NCBI GenBank assembly: GCA_032622095.1
Contig: CP136061.1
Location: 62,313,127-62,377,126, forward strand
Source: Siphonodentalium dalli
Taxonomy: Eukaryota; Mollusca; Scaphopoda; Gadilida; Siphonodentaliidae
DNA length: 64,000 nt
Direction: 5' to 3'
Positions 54,543 through 64,000 of the stretch are shown here, in pieces (position 1 is the first letter of the stretch; every line of letters starts with the position of its first letter). A model generated the notes under the pieces. The model saw only the letters and a program-made list of their open reading frames with translations, had not been told where the DNA came from and searched no databases. A program made the translations under genes and the position numbers.

Positions 54543-55350
54543 TTGTCACAAATGTCAATTAACTGTCCATTTCCCATGGTTCATTGTATCATTGGTTTGT
54601 TTATAGCTCACTTGCACAGCCTACATTATGCTGTTGCATCAACGCGAAAGGTGTTATCTGCCATTAGCTTTTTTCACAAAATACACGGCTTTCCTGACCC
54701 TACCAAAGATTTTGACATTCAAAAAATGCCTACTGGCTTCCAGATGTGAAGCCCGCCTCGCGATTTACGCATGCCTATTACATTGCCTCTCTTGGCTCGT
54801 TTCATTGAGGTGCTTCCATTTTGTGTGGATAGCAATTTCAAATTAAGGCTGTTTGGGGCAATGTTCATTTTTGCATCTTTTACACTGTCACGCCTGGGGG
54901 AAATTTGCATTACCAATGGAAGACAGTTTTCAATCAAATAATTCAAGCCAGTGATGTGGTATCCAATGCATCAGAAATTAAGGTTCGTGTTATTATTTCA
55001 AGCATAATTACAGCACCTCGTTTTATTACCATTACTCCTTTGGGCCATTATATCCATTAGACATTACTATTAACTATTCGTTGCTAGCCGTATAGGAGTT
55101 TCCCTGACACATTTTTCTGTCACTCAGATGGGTCAGTTATTGCTAGGCGTCTCTTTTATCGAGTTATTTCCAGAGTCTTATGCTATCTGATCTTAGATAC
55201 ACAAGCATATAATTCACATTCCTTTCGGATAGGTGGTGCCCGCATAGCGCCTCCAAGGGTTTTTCGGATGTTCAAATTCGAATGATAGGTCGTTGCGAAT
55301 CTGATGCTTTCCGTAAATATATTAGACCCCCGTGCTTTATTAGCATGTAG
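54543..55350 (+). pseudogene. Decayed tyrosine recombinase (Crypton/DIRS-like)
   Basis: Translating through stops and frameshifts gives the core-binding region LFIAHLHSLHYAVASTRKVL, SAISFFHKIHGFPDPTKDFD, IQKMPTGFQ, then after a TGA (54747) RDLRMPITLPLLARFIEVLP, FGAMFIFASFTLSRLGEI with the first catalytic arginine, a TAA (54937), SDVVSNASEIKVRVIIS, YHYSFGPLYPLD, then CHSDGSVIARRLFYRVI, AYNSHSFRIGGA with the H-x-x-R box, and GFSDVQIRMIGRCESDAFRK followed by YIR with the nucleophile tyrosine. At least two stops and three frameshifts make it dead. Domain order and length (about 260 codons) fit the tyrosine recombinase fold. It lacks a recognisable partner RT, so Crypton-like or an orphan DIRS fragment are both possible. 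Confidence 0.8.
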
Positions 55351-55380
55351 GACCTGGCTACCTCAACGCATGTATCCAAT

Positions 55381-55700
55381 ATGCTCATCGGATATCCAAA
55401 GGTGGTCTTGTTGGCTCGTCTGAGCTTGTCGTTACTAGCACGAGCGAACACTCACATCACATTACTTATATCTGAACCTGTTAGCTCACCAGAGCATATC
55501 GTTACACATGAGCGAACAGGACCAGACATTAGTCATTCTTTTACCTCATTCCAGTCTCAGACATTAATTTGTACATGCGTCGTAACATGTCATGTTCATC
55601 GGGTATCCAAAGATAGTATTGTTAGCTCGTCTGAGCTTGTCGTTACGAGCACGAGTGAACACATCGTTCGTATAGCTCATCCCAGTCTGAGAGTCAGTTA
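55381..55700 (+). repeat. Repeat array of palindromic GCTCGTCTGAGC motifs
   Basis: A unit with ATCGG.TATCCAAAG, TTGTTGGCTCGTCTGAGCTT, GTCGTTACTAGCACGAGCGA, ACAC occurs at about 55385 and 55594; a diverged middle copy (TTAGCTCACCAGAGCATATC) is at 55480. The 136-codon frame here is built from these repeats and is not called a gene. 55800-56820 has a run of 9 G (56180) and nothing else recognised. Confidence 0.6.
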
Positions 55701-56820
55701 TGCTATTACAATTTCTTCTCCCCTCCAGGAAGGGGTTAATTTGTACGTACGCTATAGCATGTTATTCTGCATTAAAAATTGTTCCCGCTGATAAAGTGGT
55801 TCTTTTCTATGAAGAACAGCATTGTAGATATTTTAACATTTTCTTTTTATTAATTTTGGTCCTGAAGCACTGAGTTTTTTGCGCCTATATGGCGTTTTAC
55901 ACCCACAATCCTATATCTGGTTAAGAGATTATTCAAATTCACCGTGCAAAATAAGTTAATTTAGGCTCATCTAAAGAGTATTCCATCTCCATCTATTCTG
56001 CGAGTATTTGTTACATCTCTTTACATCTGTGTCAACTAGAGGCGAAAATAAACTCGTCGGATCGGAATATTGGTCTTTGTCTCAATAAATCCCCCCTGCA
56101 TGTGCATGATTTGGATTCCTACCGGATGCTTTACATAAAATAAGCATTACGACATACGTGTATGGTTTATTTATTATCGGGGGGGGGGGTGAAAATTCCG
56201 GAAATTTAACTAGGATTATACCAGTGTGTGCACTTCAGTTCTGAGTTAGTTTCAACAATTAATCATTTTTCTGAATGAAACTATCACGCACTGTGTGGCG
56301 AAACATTACTTCGTGTGTTGCATGTCCGAAATTACCATTTTTTGTCTGACTGTTGGGTGCATTCCAAGCAGAAAACCCGAAGTTTAAAGACGTAAATCAT
56401 TGGGTTTAACTGGGTTAAAGTGACCGATAAATCCTTCAGATGGATCTGTTTTAATTATATGTGTACATTCAAAGATATTTAACGACATACTTGTAAATTA
56501 CCAATGCGTATTTTCATTTCTAGGTGGTTATCCAATATGTTGATTTCATCGTAGCACAGCTTGGAGTTGCGACCATTTTGATAGCCATTTTATGGTCGCG
56601 ATTGCATTATTTTATGTCTTTGTAACACTATTCGCTCTCGTATTCTAATTTCATACAAACATGTATATATCGCACGGAGGAGTAGGTTGTTCTGGTATCG
56701 GCGAATAGGGATATTGTCGAAAAACCGACTTTTCAAGGCCGGACAAATGGGCATTTTAAAAATCGCTGCTAAACAGTTTTGCTCAAAGCGGATTTTAGCA
56801 GTTTTTGGATATGTTATAGA

Positions 56821-56938
56821 GGATAGGATAGGATAGATAGGTTTTTTTTTTCAATATACACATATTAATGCATAATACATTTGACAAATATTATATTGTA
56901 TATTCGAGGGGGGGTGGCATATTCAGGCTAGACTGTCT
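56821..56938 (-). mobile_element. LINE 3' end with (GGATA)n/(TATCC)n tail
   Basis: Reverse complement of the fragment at 1800-1910, with GGATAGGATAGGATAGATAG at the tail and a T10 run. Confidence 0.6.
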
Positions 56939-56961
56939 TACTGTCATTCCTATTCGTCGGT

Positions 56962-57026
56962 GGGAAATGTTCAGATAATAAGTTAAACAAATGACATATA
57001 GGCGAACTTATTATCTGAATATTCCA
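56962..57026. repeat. Hairpin family copy (TTTAGATAATAAGTTCAAC stems)
   Basis: GGGAAATGTTCAGATAATAA pairs with TTATTATCTGAATATTCC. Confidence 0.7.
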
Positions 57027-57039
57027 AAAAGAACTATTC

Positions 57040-57700
57040 GTATTTAGTAACGAAAGAGTTAATGGGGTCCAGGTTACAAAACTAATTCGAACCCAATTGT
57101 TGGTACTTGAGTTACGATGCCAAATATGAAACAAAGATGGAGAATCTTGTCATTTGCAACAAGGACAATAACTTGACCAAAAGACATGGACAAACCGTGA
57201 CAGTATTCTTCAGTCAATCCTGGTCAATTAGCATTCCAAATAACATTCAAGTATGACCATTGCTGCATGAGTTACAATGCAAAATGTCTGCACAGAGTGA
57301 ATTTAAATAGAATTCTAAGTCCAAAATGGGCCGTCATTCTGGTAACAATGAATGAACGAAACCGATAGTACAAGTGTGCATTCTTTTCACCTGAACTAAG
57401 CTATCAACATAACAATTCACAACCAAATCCGACGATCCATGCACGAGTTACAAGCTGAAATGTTCGTACGGACACAAAATTCACAAATTTCCATGTCAAA
57501 TAAGGGTCATAACTCTGGTAAAATGAATGGTCGAAACCCGCATCATGCCAAAAGGCCAACAAATTAACACCCGAGTTACAATATCATATGTTCGTACGGG
57601 CGGTGTCGGGGGCATAATAAATGGAGATGACCTCTCTAAAAGATAGATGCAAAACCGTTGAAATATTTCTTCGCATAACAATTCTCTATTGAACGAAGTG
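57040..57700. repeat. Tandem repeat, period about 150-170 bp, four diverged copies
   Basis: GAGTTACAA.GC.AAATGTTCG occurs near 57111, 57269, 57443 and 57574; ATAACTCTGGTAAAATGAATG-like blocks alternate with them. The motif AAGGGTCATAACTC resembles repeats I associate with molluscs. Confidence 0.6.
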
Positions 57701-57786
57701 AGGACCTATTGCTTTATAATATGTCAAAATTAGGCTGGTCGTCAAACCCGAAACTAGGGGTCTGTCCGGGAGACATTTGTAACGAA

Positions 57787-59113
57787 AGCTCTCACTTAGA
57801 GCTTTCCGATGAATGGCAACAAGCCATATTTCCTACTAAATCCTGAAAAATCACCCATAATTCTGCTGTGGTTAAGGATAGGGATCTGCTAATCAGGGAT
57901 TTTGCATCGAATCGAATCTCGATATCAAATCTCCTTCCTGATATCGACATCGAATCGAATCTCGAATCGAATCAGCTAGTGATTGACATTGTCTACCATT
58001 GTGTCTTTCAGTGTATCATGACAAAAAACTGCAAAATTCACTAGATACTTTATAGCAATGCTAACCTCCTTAAACATCCGTTGGAACTTGTGGTTTTTTT
58101 TAGGAAAAATTGTGACATAGGCAAGTCACTCTCAGTCTCATGGAGGGTTTTTGATATGTTGCATTGAATTTCTATCTAGCTGTGCCATGGCGAATATGAC
58201 ACAAGAAGTGACAGTAAGACAATTGAAGACAGTATCACAACGTATCACAAACCCCACCGAATGGAAGTCACTTGTCTACATTATTTAATAAAGATAATAA
58301 AGATTTTACATGGGTACACCATTTGGCTATATGAGTGTTGTAGTCCGATACCAATGGTAGTTCTCTGTTAAACTGTTCACCCCACAATAGAACAAACACC
58401 TACATCACATATTCACGGAGTGGGTTCCAGAAAACAGACACAAGTTACAAGTGTTAAATGTTATTAACAAGATTCAACGGATCGAAACTTGGTGCAACGC
58501 GCTCGATTTCTCGGGAAACAGAAACTGAAAGTAGGAAATTTATAGGAATTTTACCGGCAGTGTCGCAGATAACTGGTCGCACATGATAACGCCCATTTAA
58601 GAACGTAATAGACACCATTTCTGTTCGTTCCAATCTATGTTTTGTCGCTCATAACGGCGGCTGACATTAAATTGTATTCATATAATCAGAATTGGATATA
58701 TGAAGTTCTAAACATAAGGTAATCAATTGAGTTCCGCATCTAGCGATCACGCACCGTGTAGACAATTTACATAGTGTCGATATACATTACAAATATATGC
58801 GGCGATTGATCAGGTCACGGGTTGCGATCGAAGCACATAATTTGCATAAGCACGTCTATTCTGAACGGCATACATTCAAAATTACCTACATTGGCTAACT
58901 TAGCAACCTTGTGCTTCAATATTTTTGTGAGCTCAGGTCATTTGGCATGTGCTATTTAGACGCAAAAAAACGAGATTACACCGAAGTAACACCGATTCGA
59001 AAATATCCGAATCAGCGGACCGATTCGGTGTCGATCTCGAATCGGGTGTCCGATATCGACATCGAATCGAGTCTCGAATATTCGCCGGTCCCTAGTTATT
59101 TAGGGCATTATTG
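57787..59113. mobile_element. CAGTAATGCCC-family MITE split by a later insertion
   Basis: The right arm (AGCTTTCCGATGAATGGCAA through TTCTGCTGTGGTTAAG) ends at about 57876. The missing outer end, TTATTTAGGGCATTATTG with a following TA, is found at 59096-59113 after the inserted element. The left arm is truncated. Confidence 0.75.
57879..59094. mobile_element. hAT-like element, 1.2 kb, inserted in a MITE
   Basis: Left end TAGGGATCTGC, right end CGGCGAATATTCG..GGTCCCTA read outward as TAGGGACCGGCGAATATTCG. Both subterminal regions are dense in TCGAATCGAATCTCGATATC-like repeats. The surrounding MITE is continuous on either side, proving the insertion. The flanking octamers (GTTAAGGA and GTTATTTA) are only partly alike, so the expected 8-bp duplication has decayed or the assignment is off. 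Confidence 0.6.
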
Positions 59114-59115
59114 TA

Positions 59116-59924
59116 CGACATGTACTAGCCAACGATTGAACTGTCTAATCTATTCGTCTCTTGTGAAGAAATGATTGAGTTGTAAGATATCTCCTGCACT
59201 TGACCCCTGTGTGTTGTTTGGGGCGGAAATGCGGGGCTCATTGTGTAAACAGATGCAGTTATTCCATTAGAATTAATGATGACGATACTATCGCATAACG
59301 GATACAACATCAGATAAGCGTCCCTCGGGGCAGTGATATATAGACATTGGTGAGATTTTATCAAACGGTATGAATATTGTTGAGATAATCACTACTGCGA
59401 TAGGAATTTTACAACGTGATTGTCTGAGAAGTGTACACCAAGTATAATGCTGATATGGCAAGGATAGAAATGTGTATGACCTTTCGCATTTTGTCCCCGG
59501 AACCAGTCTATATTGATCTATAGATATATTGAGTGGGCACCAATAAAGGGACAGCATGCCCACAAAACAATGGCAGATGGCAATTTAGATATGTCCATTC
59601 ATTCGTTAAAGATGGTCTATCTCTTCCGGGCTACAATTAAATATACACTTTAAATATACACTTTTATGTTTACCCATACCATAGTATCATAGTATGGTAA
59701 ACATAGTGTCGACGTCCGGATTGACCACTCGTCATTCGTTCGCCCGTCCGCGTCCGTCCGTATGTATGTCTGTCTAGCCGTCTGTCTGTTCGTAGACACT
59801 TTATGCATGGTGCGATATCTCAAAAAATTTCTATCTGATCGGAGCCAACTTTTGTACATGAATTTCTCAGCACAAAATACAGACCGAGTTCGAATATGAG
59901 TTTGATCCGACTATTTTTTAACTA
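59116..59924. other. No gene recognised
   Basis: Small inverted pair TTTACCATACTATGAT near 59670-59700 and a run of GTCCG/GTCTGT repeats (59745-59790). Frames of up to 91 codons lack known domains. Confidence 0.4.
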
Positions 59925-60082
59925 AGTAAACACAAATTTTATTTTAATTTAGTTTAGATTGAACTCCTTGCTCAATTTAATTTTTTTTTTTAAATTAACA
60001 AAATTTGAAACAACTAACACCATTATAACTCCACCAAGGTACCCCGAGTCACAACACCAAATTTGGTTTAAATCGGTCCAAA
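59925..60082 (+). repeat. 'AAATTTGGTTGAAATCGG' dispersed family, partial copy
   Basis: ACACCATTATAACTCCACCA, CGAGTCACAACACC, AAATTTGGTTTAAATCGGTC. 60083-60776 has no recognised feature. Confidence 0.65.
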
Positions 60083-60780
60083 ATCTTGTATTATCTACTG
60101 GTAAACTTGTTTGGAGCGATATTAAACCCAATTCACCAATTCCATCCCATGCCTTTGGACAACGTAGCTCTTAATATGGCTATATCAATTTCTGATGTCT
60201 CTTATGCCAATGTGCAGATAAAGAAAGCTATGGTATCTAATTTTTTAAAAAGGTTTCAACAATAAACATGACATGCTATTAACAGTAGCTAGAACATATT
60301 TGCTGCACTGCAAAGCTGAGTATATCACTCTACAGATGGTCTGAGGTCATTTTAAATGTTTTAGGTTTAATAGAGATGCCAAGGTTCAGCATAACAATGC
60401 CAGTGATTAGTTGACAGCTGTTACATTTGTCTATAATAGTATACTTTATAATTCAACATCAAAACTCTAATTTATTATTCCGATCACAGTAATTTACTAT
60501 CGGCAAGGGATGTGTTATCGGCCTCTCGTTCAGTGAATAAAACAAAGACAAAACTAAAGACTGTGTATATTATTTGTCAATAACGGCATAAGCGGTTTAT
60601 TCCTACAAAATAACTTAACCGATATGGCAGTTTGCCTTGATGCAGAGTGCAAACACGTTTTCCACCTTGCTACTCTCCGAATATGCCTGAAGTGTCTGTT
60701 CTACAAATAGCCCACAAACTGTTCCGAAAGGTTGTATGTCCATGTATTATACCAGAAATTCGAAATAAAATCAATATTAA

Positions 60781-61173
60781 CCCTTTACCCAACAAACCGG
60801 CCAAAACCGGCCAAATAAAGCTGCAACAGCCTAAATTATCTTGGGTCTGTCTCAATAAAACCATACAAATATGGATATCATTGGAACCGGCTCATTGACC
60901 ACAGTGTGATAGTTACAGTTATACCCTGTGCCAATGCATTCTCTTATATATGCGAGTCGACCATAGGTCGCCTCGCATATATAAGAGAATGCATTGGCCT
61001 AAAAAAAAATCTTTTTTTAACACTTTTTACAATTTTTTCTTACATTCTTTAACAATTTTATAATTTTTAATGTGTTAAGCCAATGCATTCTCTTATATAT
61101 GCGAGGCGACCTATGGTCGACTCGCATATATAAGAGAATGCATTGGCACAGGGCCCTTCTGTTGGGTAAAGGG
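60781..61173. mobile_element. piggyBac-like MITE with two hairpins, near-identical to 47008-47398
   Basis: TTAA at 60777-60780 and 61174-61177; the same ends CCCTTTACCCAACA and TGTTGGGTAAAGGG, the same paired hairpins and T-rich spacer. The flanks differ from the 47-kb copy, so these are independent recent insertions. Confidence 0.9.
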
Positions 61174-61177
61174 TTAA

Positions 61178-63022
61178 TTGATATAAATGTTCCCGAGCAG
61201 GTACCTTCATTTCATAATTGTTATTTTATACACCGCGTATGAACGATATAAAACTTGTTAGGAAGAGATAGAACATGTTCAAAGGGACGGAGATATTGTT
61301 TCGAAATGGCAATCATGTTATATTGTGGTGTATTATGTTGGGAGTGGGGATAAGCGGTTTTTATGTCTTGTCGGGTTAAAGTTTGTTTTGAACCATGCTT
61401 TCGGCATTTTCGGATCGGACAACAAACTGTTCAATTCACCACGGACGTTAACCCTGTCTGTACTAAAACATCATTGATAAGTAGTATCGGTATATCCTTC
61501 ATGTAAGAATACACGAAACCACGCACCCCCTCATTCTCCATATGTGTTAGGGTTAGGGTTATGACGTTTGTTGACGTTATTATCAATAAATAGGGCTCCT
61601 TCTGATAGAAAGATAGATAGATAATTTTGTTAATGGCTAATAGATGATCAACCCGTGCTATCCCACCATCCCGCCTTAACATGACTGTCATAATGTTGCT
61701 TAAGAAATACTAGTAAGATAACCGGAGATAAATAAGACATTGAAAGATAGAGATGAAAGTAGGGAGTAGAGGAGAAATATACACATGAATATGCTCGGTC
61801 TGACAAGTCATGCCATCGATTGCCATCAAGGAGCGCACAGAAAAGCAAGCCAAAACTCACTGTTTTCCACTGTGGTCCTTAATGGAAACCGACCACATGA
61901 CTGAGCACTTATCTGTCGTCTGCTGTTATCACCTTAACACCCCTCCAAATAAATGATAGACCATTCCGATGTACATTTTTTTAACTGACGTGGAGAGTCC
62001 ATTTAGTATAGAAAGGGTTAATGAAATAAAAACGCTCCTGTGCCGATCGAGTGGTTACGTCATGCACCCATACAAGGCAATAACTGTGTTGTCGAACTGC
62101 ATGATTGGACCGATCGACCAAAAACGTGACATCAGCATTTACAGCGCAAGTCACGTGACATCAGCATTTACAGCGCAAGTCTTGTCGATAAAATGCTTCG
62201 GCATCTGAACGTTAGCGTCTTCGTTTTTGTCAGCCAGCGATATCGGTCGAGATGACATTCACTGTCAAAGAAGTGGGAAATCTTGTCTAGTTAGAATATA
62301 TAACACAGGTTAACACGATAATTGGTCCTCTCATGGGACAGGAACAAATTCTTTGATAGAAGTGCTCGAATATAGGCGTACAATTATGCTATATTAGCTA
62401 AAGTTAGTATTACTACCACTATATGTTTTTCCCAGTGACTCCGAATTCAATTAATGAGCACATTCGCGTCAGAACAGAAGCCATTGCAAGCACGCAGCTA
62501 ATTCAAGTCACGCACTAGTCCCAGTACCACCAACCTGGGACCATGTAGAGACAGGACAGCGGTGCTGTGTGTCCCACGCACTCCCCCATATTTGGTAAAA
62601 CAAAATAGAATATCATCCCTGATACAACATCTGTTGGAAATTTCACAAACATAGGTTGATATTGTTCTGATAGTTTGAAATTCCAACCAGCATTTAGTGT
62701 GGAATGTGTTGCTTTTAGACCATAAGTAAAATATTTTTCTATTTTCAGTCAAATTTTGGACTGAAATGGCCATTATTTGATAAATGTCCAAAAATGTTAG
62801 GGGAGGTCACCATTAGTGGGAAAGATTGTTGGACATCACCCTCAAACCCGAGCCCCTTTACGCACGTCTTTGCAATCACCTATAAGTAACACGCCCAGCT
62901 GGTTTCAATTTACAATTAACCCGTTCTATTGATTCTGCATGCAATTCTGTTCTAAAAGTCATAATTTAAATGGCCTATTGTTCATTTGGAGGATTGATAT
63001 GAGCAGCCGACAGCCAGACGAA
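61178..63022. other. No gene recognised; one short tandem duplication
   Basis: ACGTGACATCAGCATTTACA then GCGCAAGTC is duplicated exactly (62124-62152, 62153-62181). GTTAGGGTTAGGG at 61547-61559 is only two telomere-like units. Frames of up to 97 codons lack known domains. Confidence 0.45.
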
Positions 63023-63906
<884 letters not shown>

Positions 63907-64000
63907 CTTATTATAAAGGACAGAGTCATACAAACAGACAGTTACAGTGCATATAGAAATAGGAAAATATACTTTGCGGAATGAGACGATTGAAAAAGCT

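Noticed and set aside
55381-55791. 136-codon frame following the recombinase relic
   Set aside because: Composed of repeated palindromic motifs; not part of the recombinase frame.
61547-61559. TTAGGG-like repeat
   Set aside because: Only about two units in ordinary sequence; not a telomeric tract.

Overview
The window looks like about 64 kb of nuclear DNA from an animal, most likely a mollusc or another lophotrochozoan. It has no bacterial gene layout. It is AT-rich, nearly all open frames are short, and it is crowded with decayed non-LTR retrotransposons, Helitrons, foldback elements and MITEs. The mollusc guess rests on short motifs I remember as frequent in molluscan DNA (variants of AAGGGCAATAACTC near 14460, 41150 and 57510; TTAAAGCTGCA near 20821 and 52175) and on tyrosine-recombinase relics of a type I associate with mollusc genomes. 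It is an inference, not a database result.

The only host coding sequence I support is one 5' coding exon of a rhodopsin-class neuropeptide GPCR at 42564-42921 (+), resembling neuromedin-U/pyrokinin/CAPA receptors. It ends at a GTAAGT donor just after the TM2 LLLG motif. No later exon is visible in the remaining 21 kb, so the gene probably continues past the window with a large intron full of transposons.

Layout. 1-5.7 kb: degenerate tandem repeats and a TIR element carrying a LINE 3' end. 5.76-9.71 kb: a large inverted repeat, with a hAT-like element inserted in one arm and a 112-bp palindromic element in the other. 9.7-12.7 kb: tandem repeats, an internally deleted L1/Tx1-type LINE and a 208-bp Helitron. 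14-16.8 kb: tandem repeats, a LINE C-terminus, an inverted pair and a hairpin MITE. 20.4-24.4 kb: a 2.6-kb foldback element with tandem-repeat arms. 25.2-26.9 kb: a LINE relic whose 3' region carries a MITE copy densely mutated A-to-G. 28.1-30.2 kb: two satellites. 31.9-33.5 kb: a TTAA-flanked element and an RT fragment. 35.56-40.58 kb: a Helitron split by a nearly full-length CR1/Jockey-like LINE. 41-46 kb: MITEs around the GPCR exon. 46.5-48 kb and 60.8-61.2 kb: LINE relics and piggyBac-like MITEs. 50.5-53.2 kb: more MITEs, one Harbinger-like. 54.5-55.4 kb: a decayed tyrosine recombinase. 57.8-59.1 kb: a MITE split by a hAT-like element. 63-63.9 kb: a TIR element holding a CT microsatellite.

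The strongest candidate for something new is the hairpin MITE at 26575-26796. Against its sister copies in this window it shows roughly thirty A-to-G changes on one strand, in both arms, and essentially no G-to-A. This is the pattern expected if the MITE was carried in a LINE transcript, edited by an ADAR enzyme on its double-stranded RNA, and fixed in DNA by reverse transcription. All comparisons were made by eye; no alignment or search was run.
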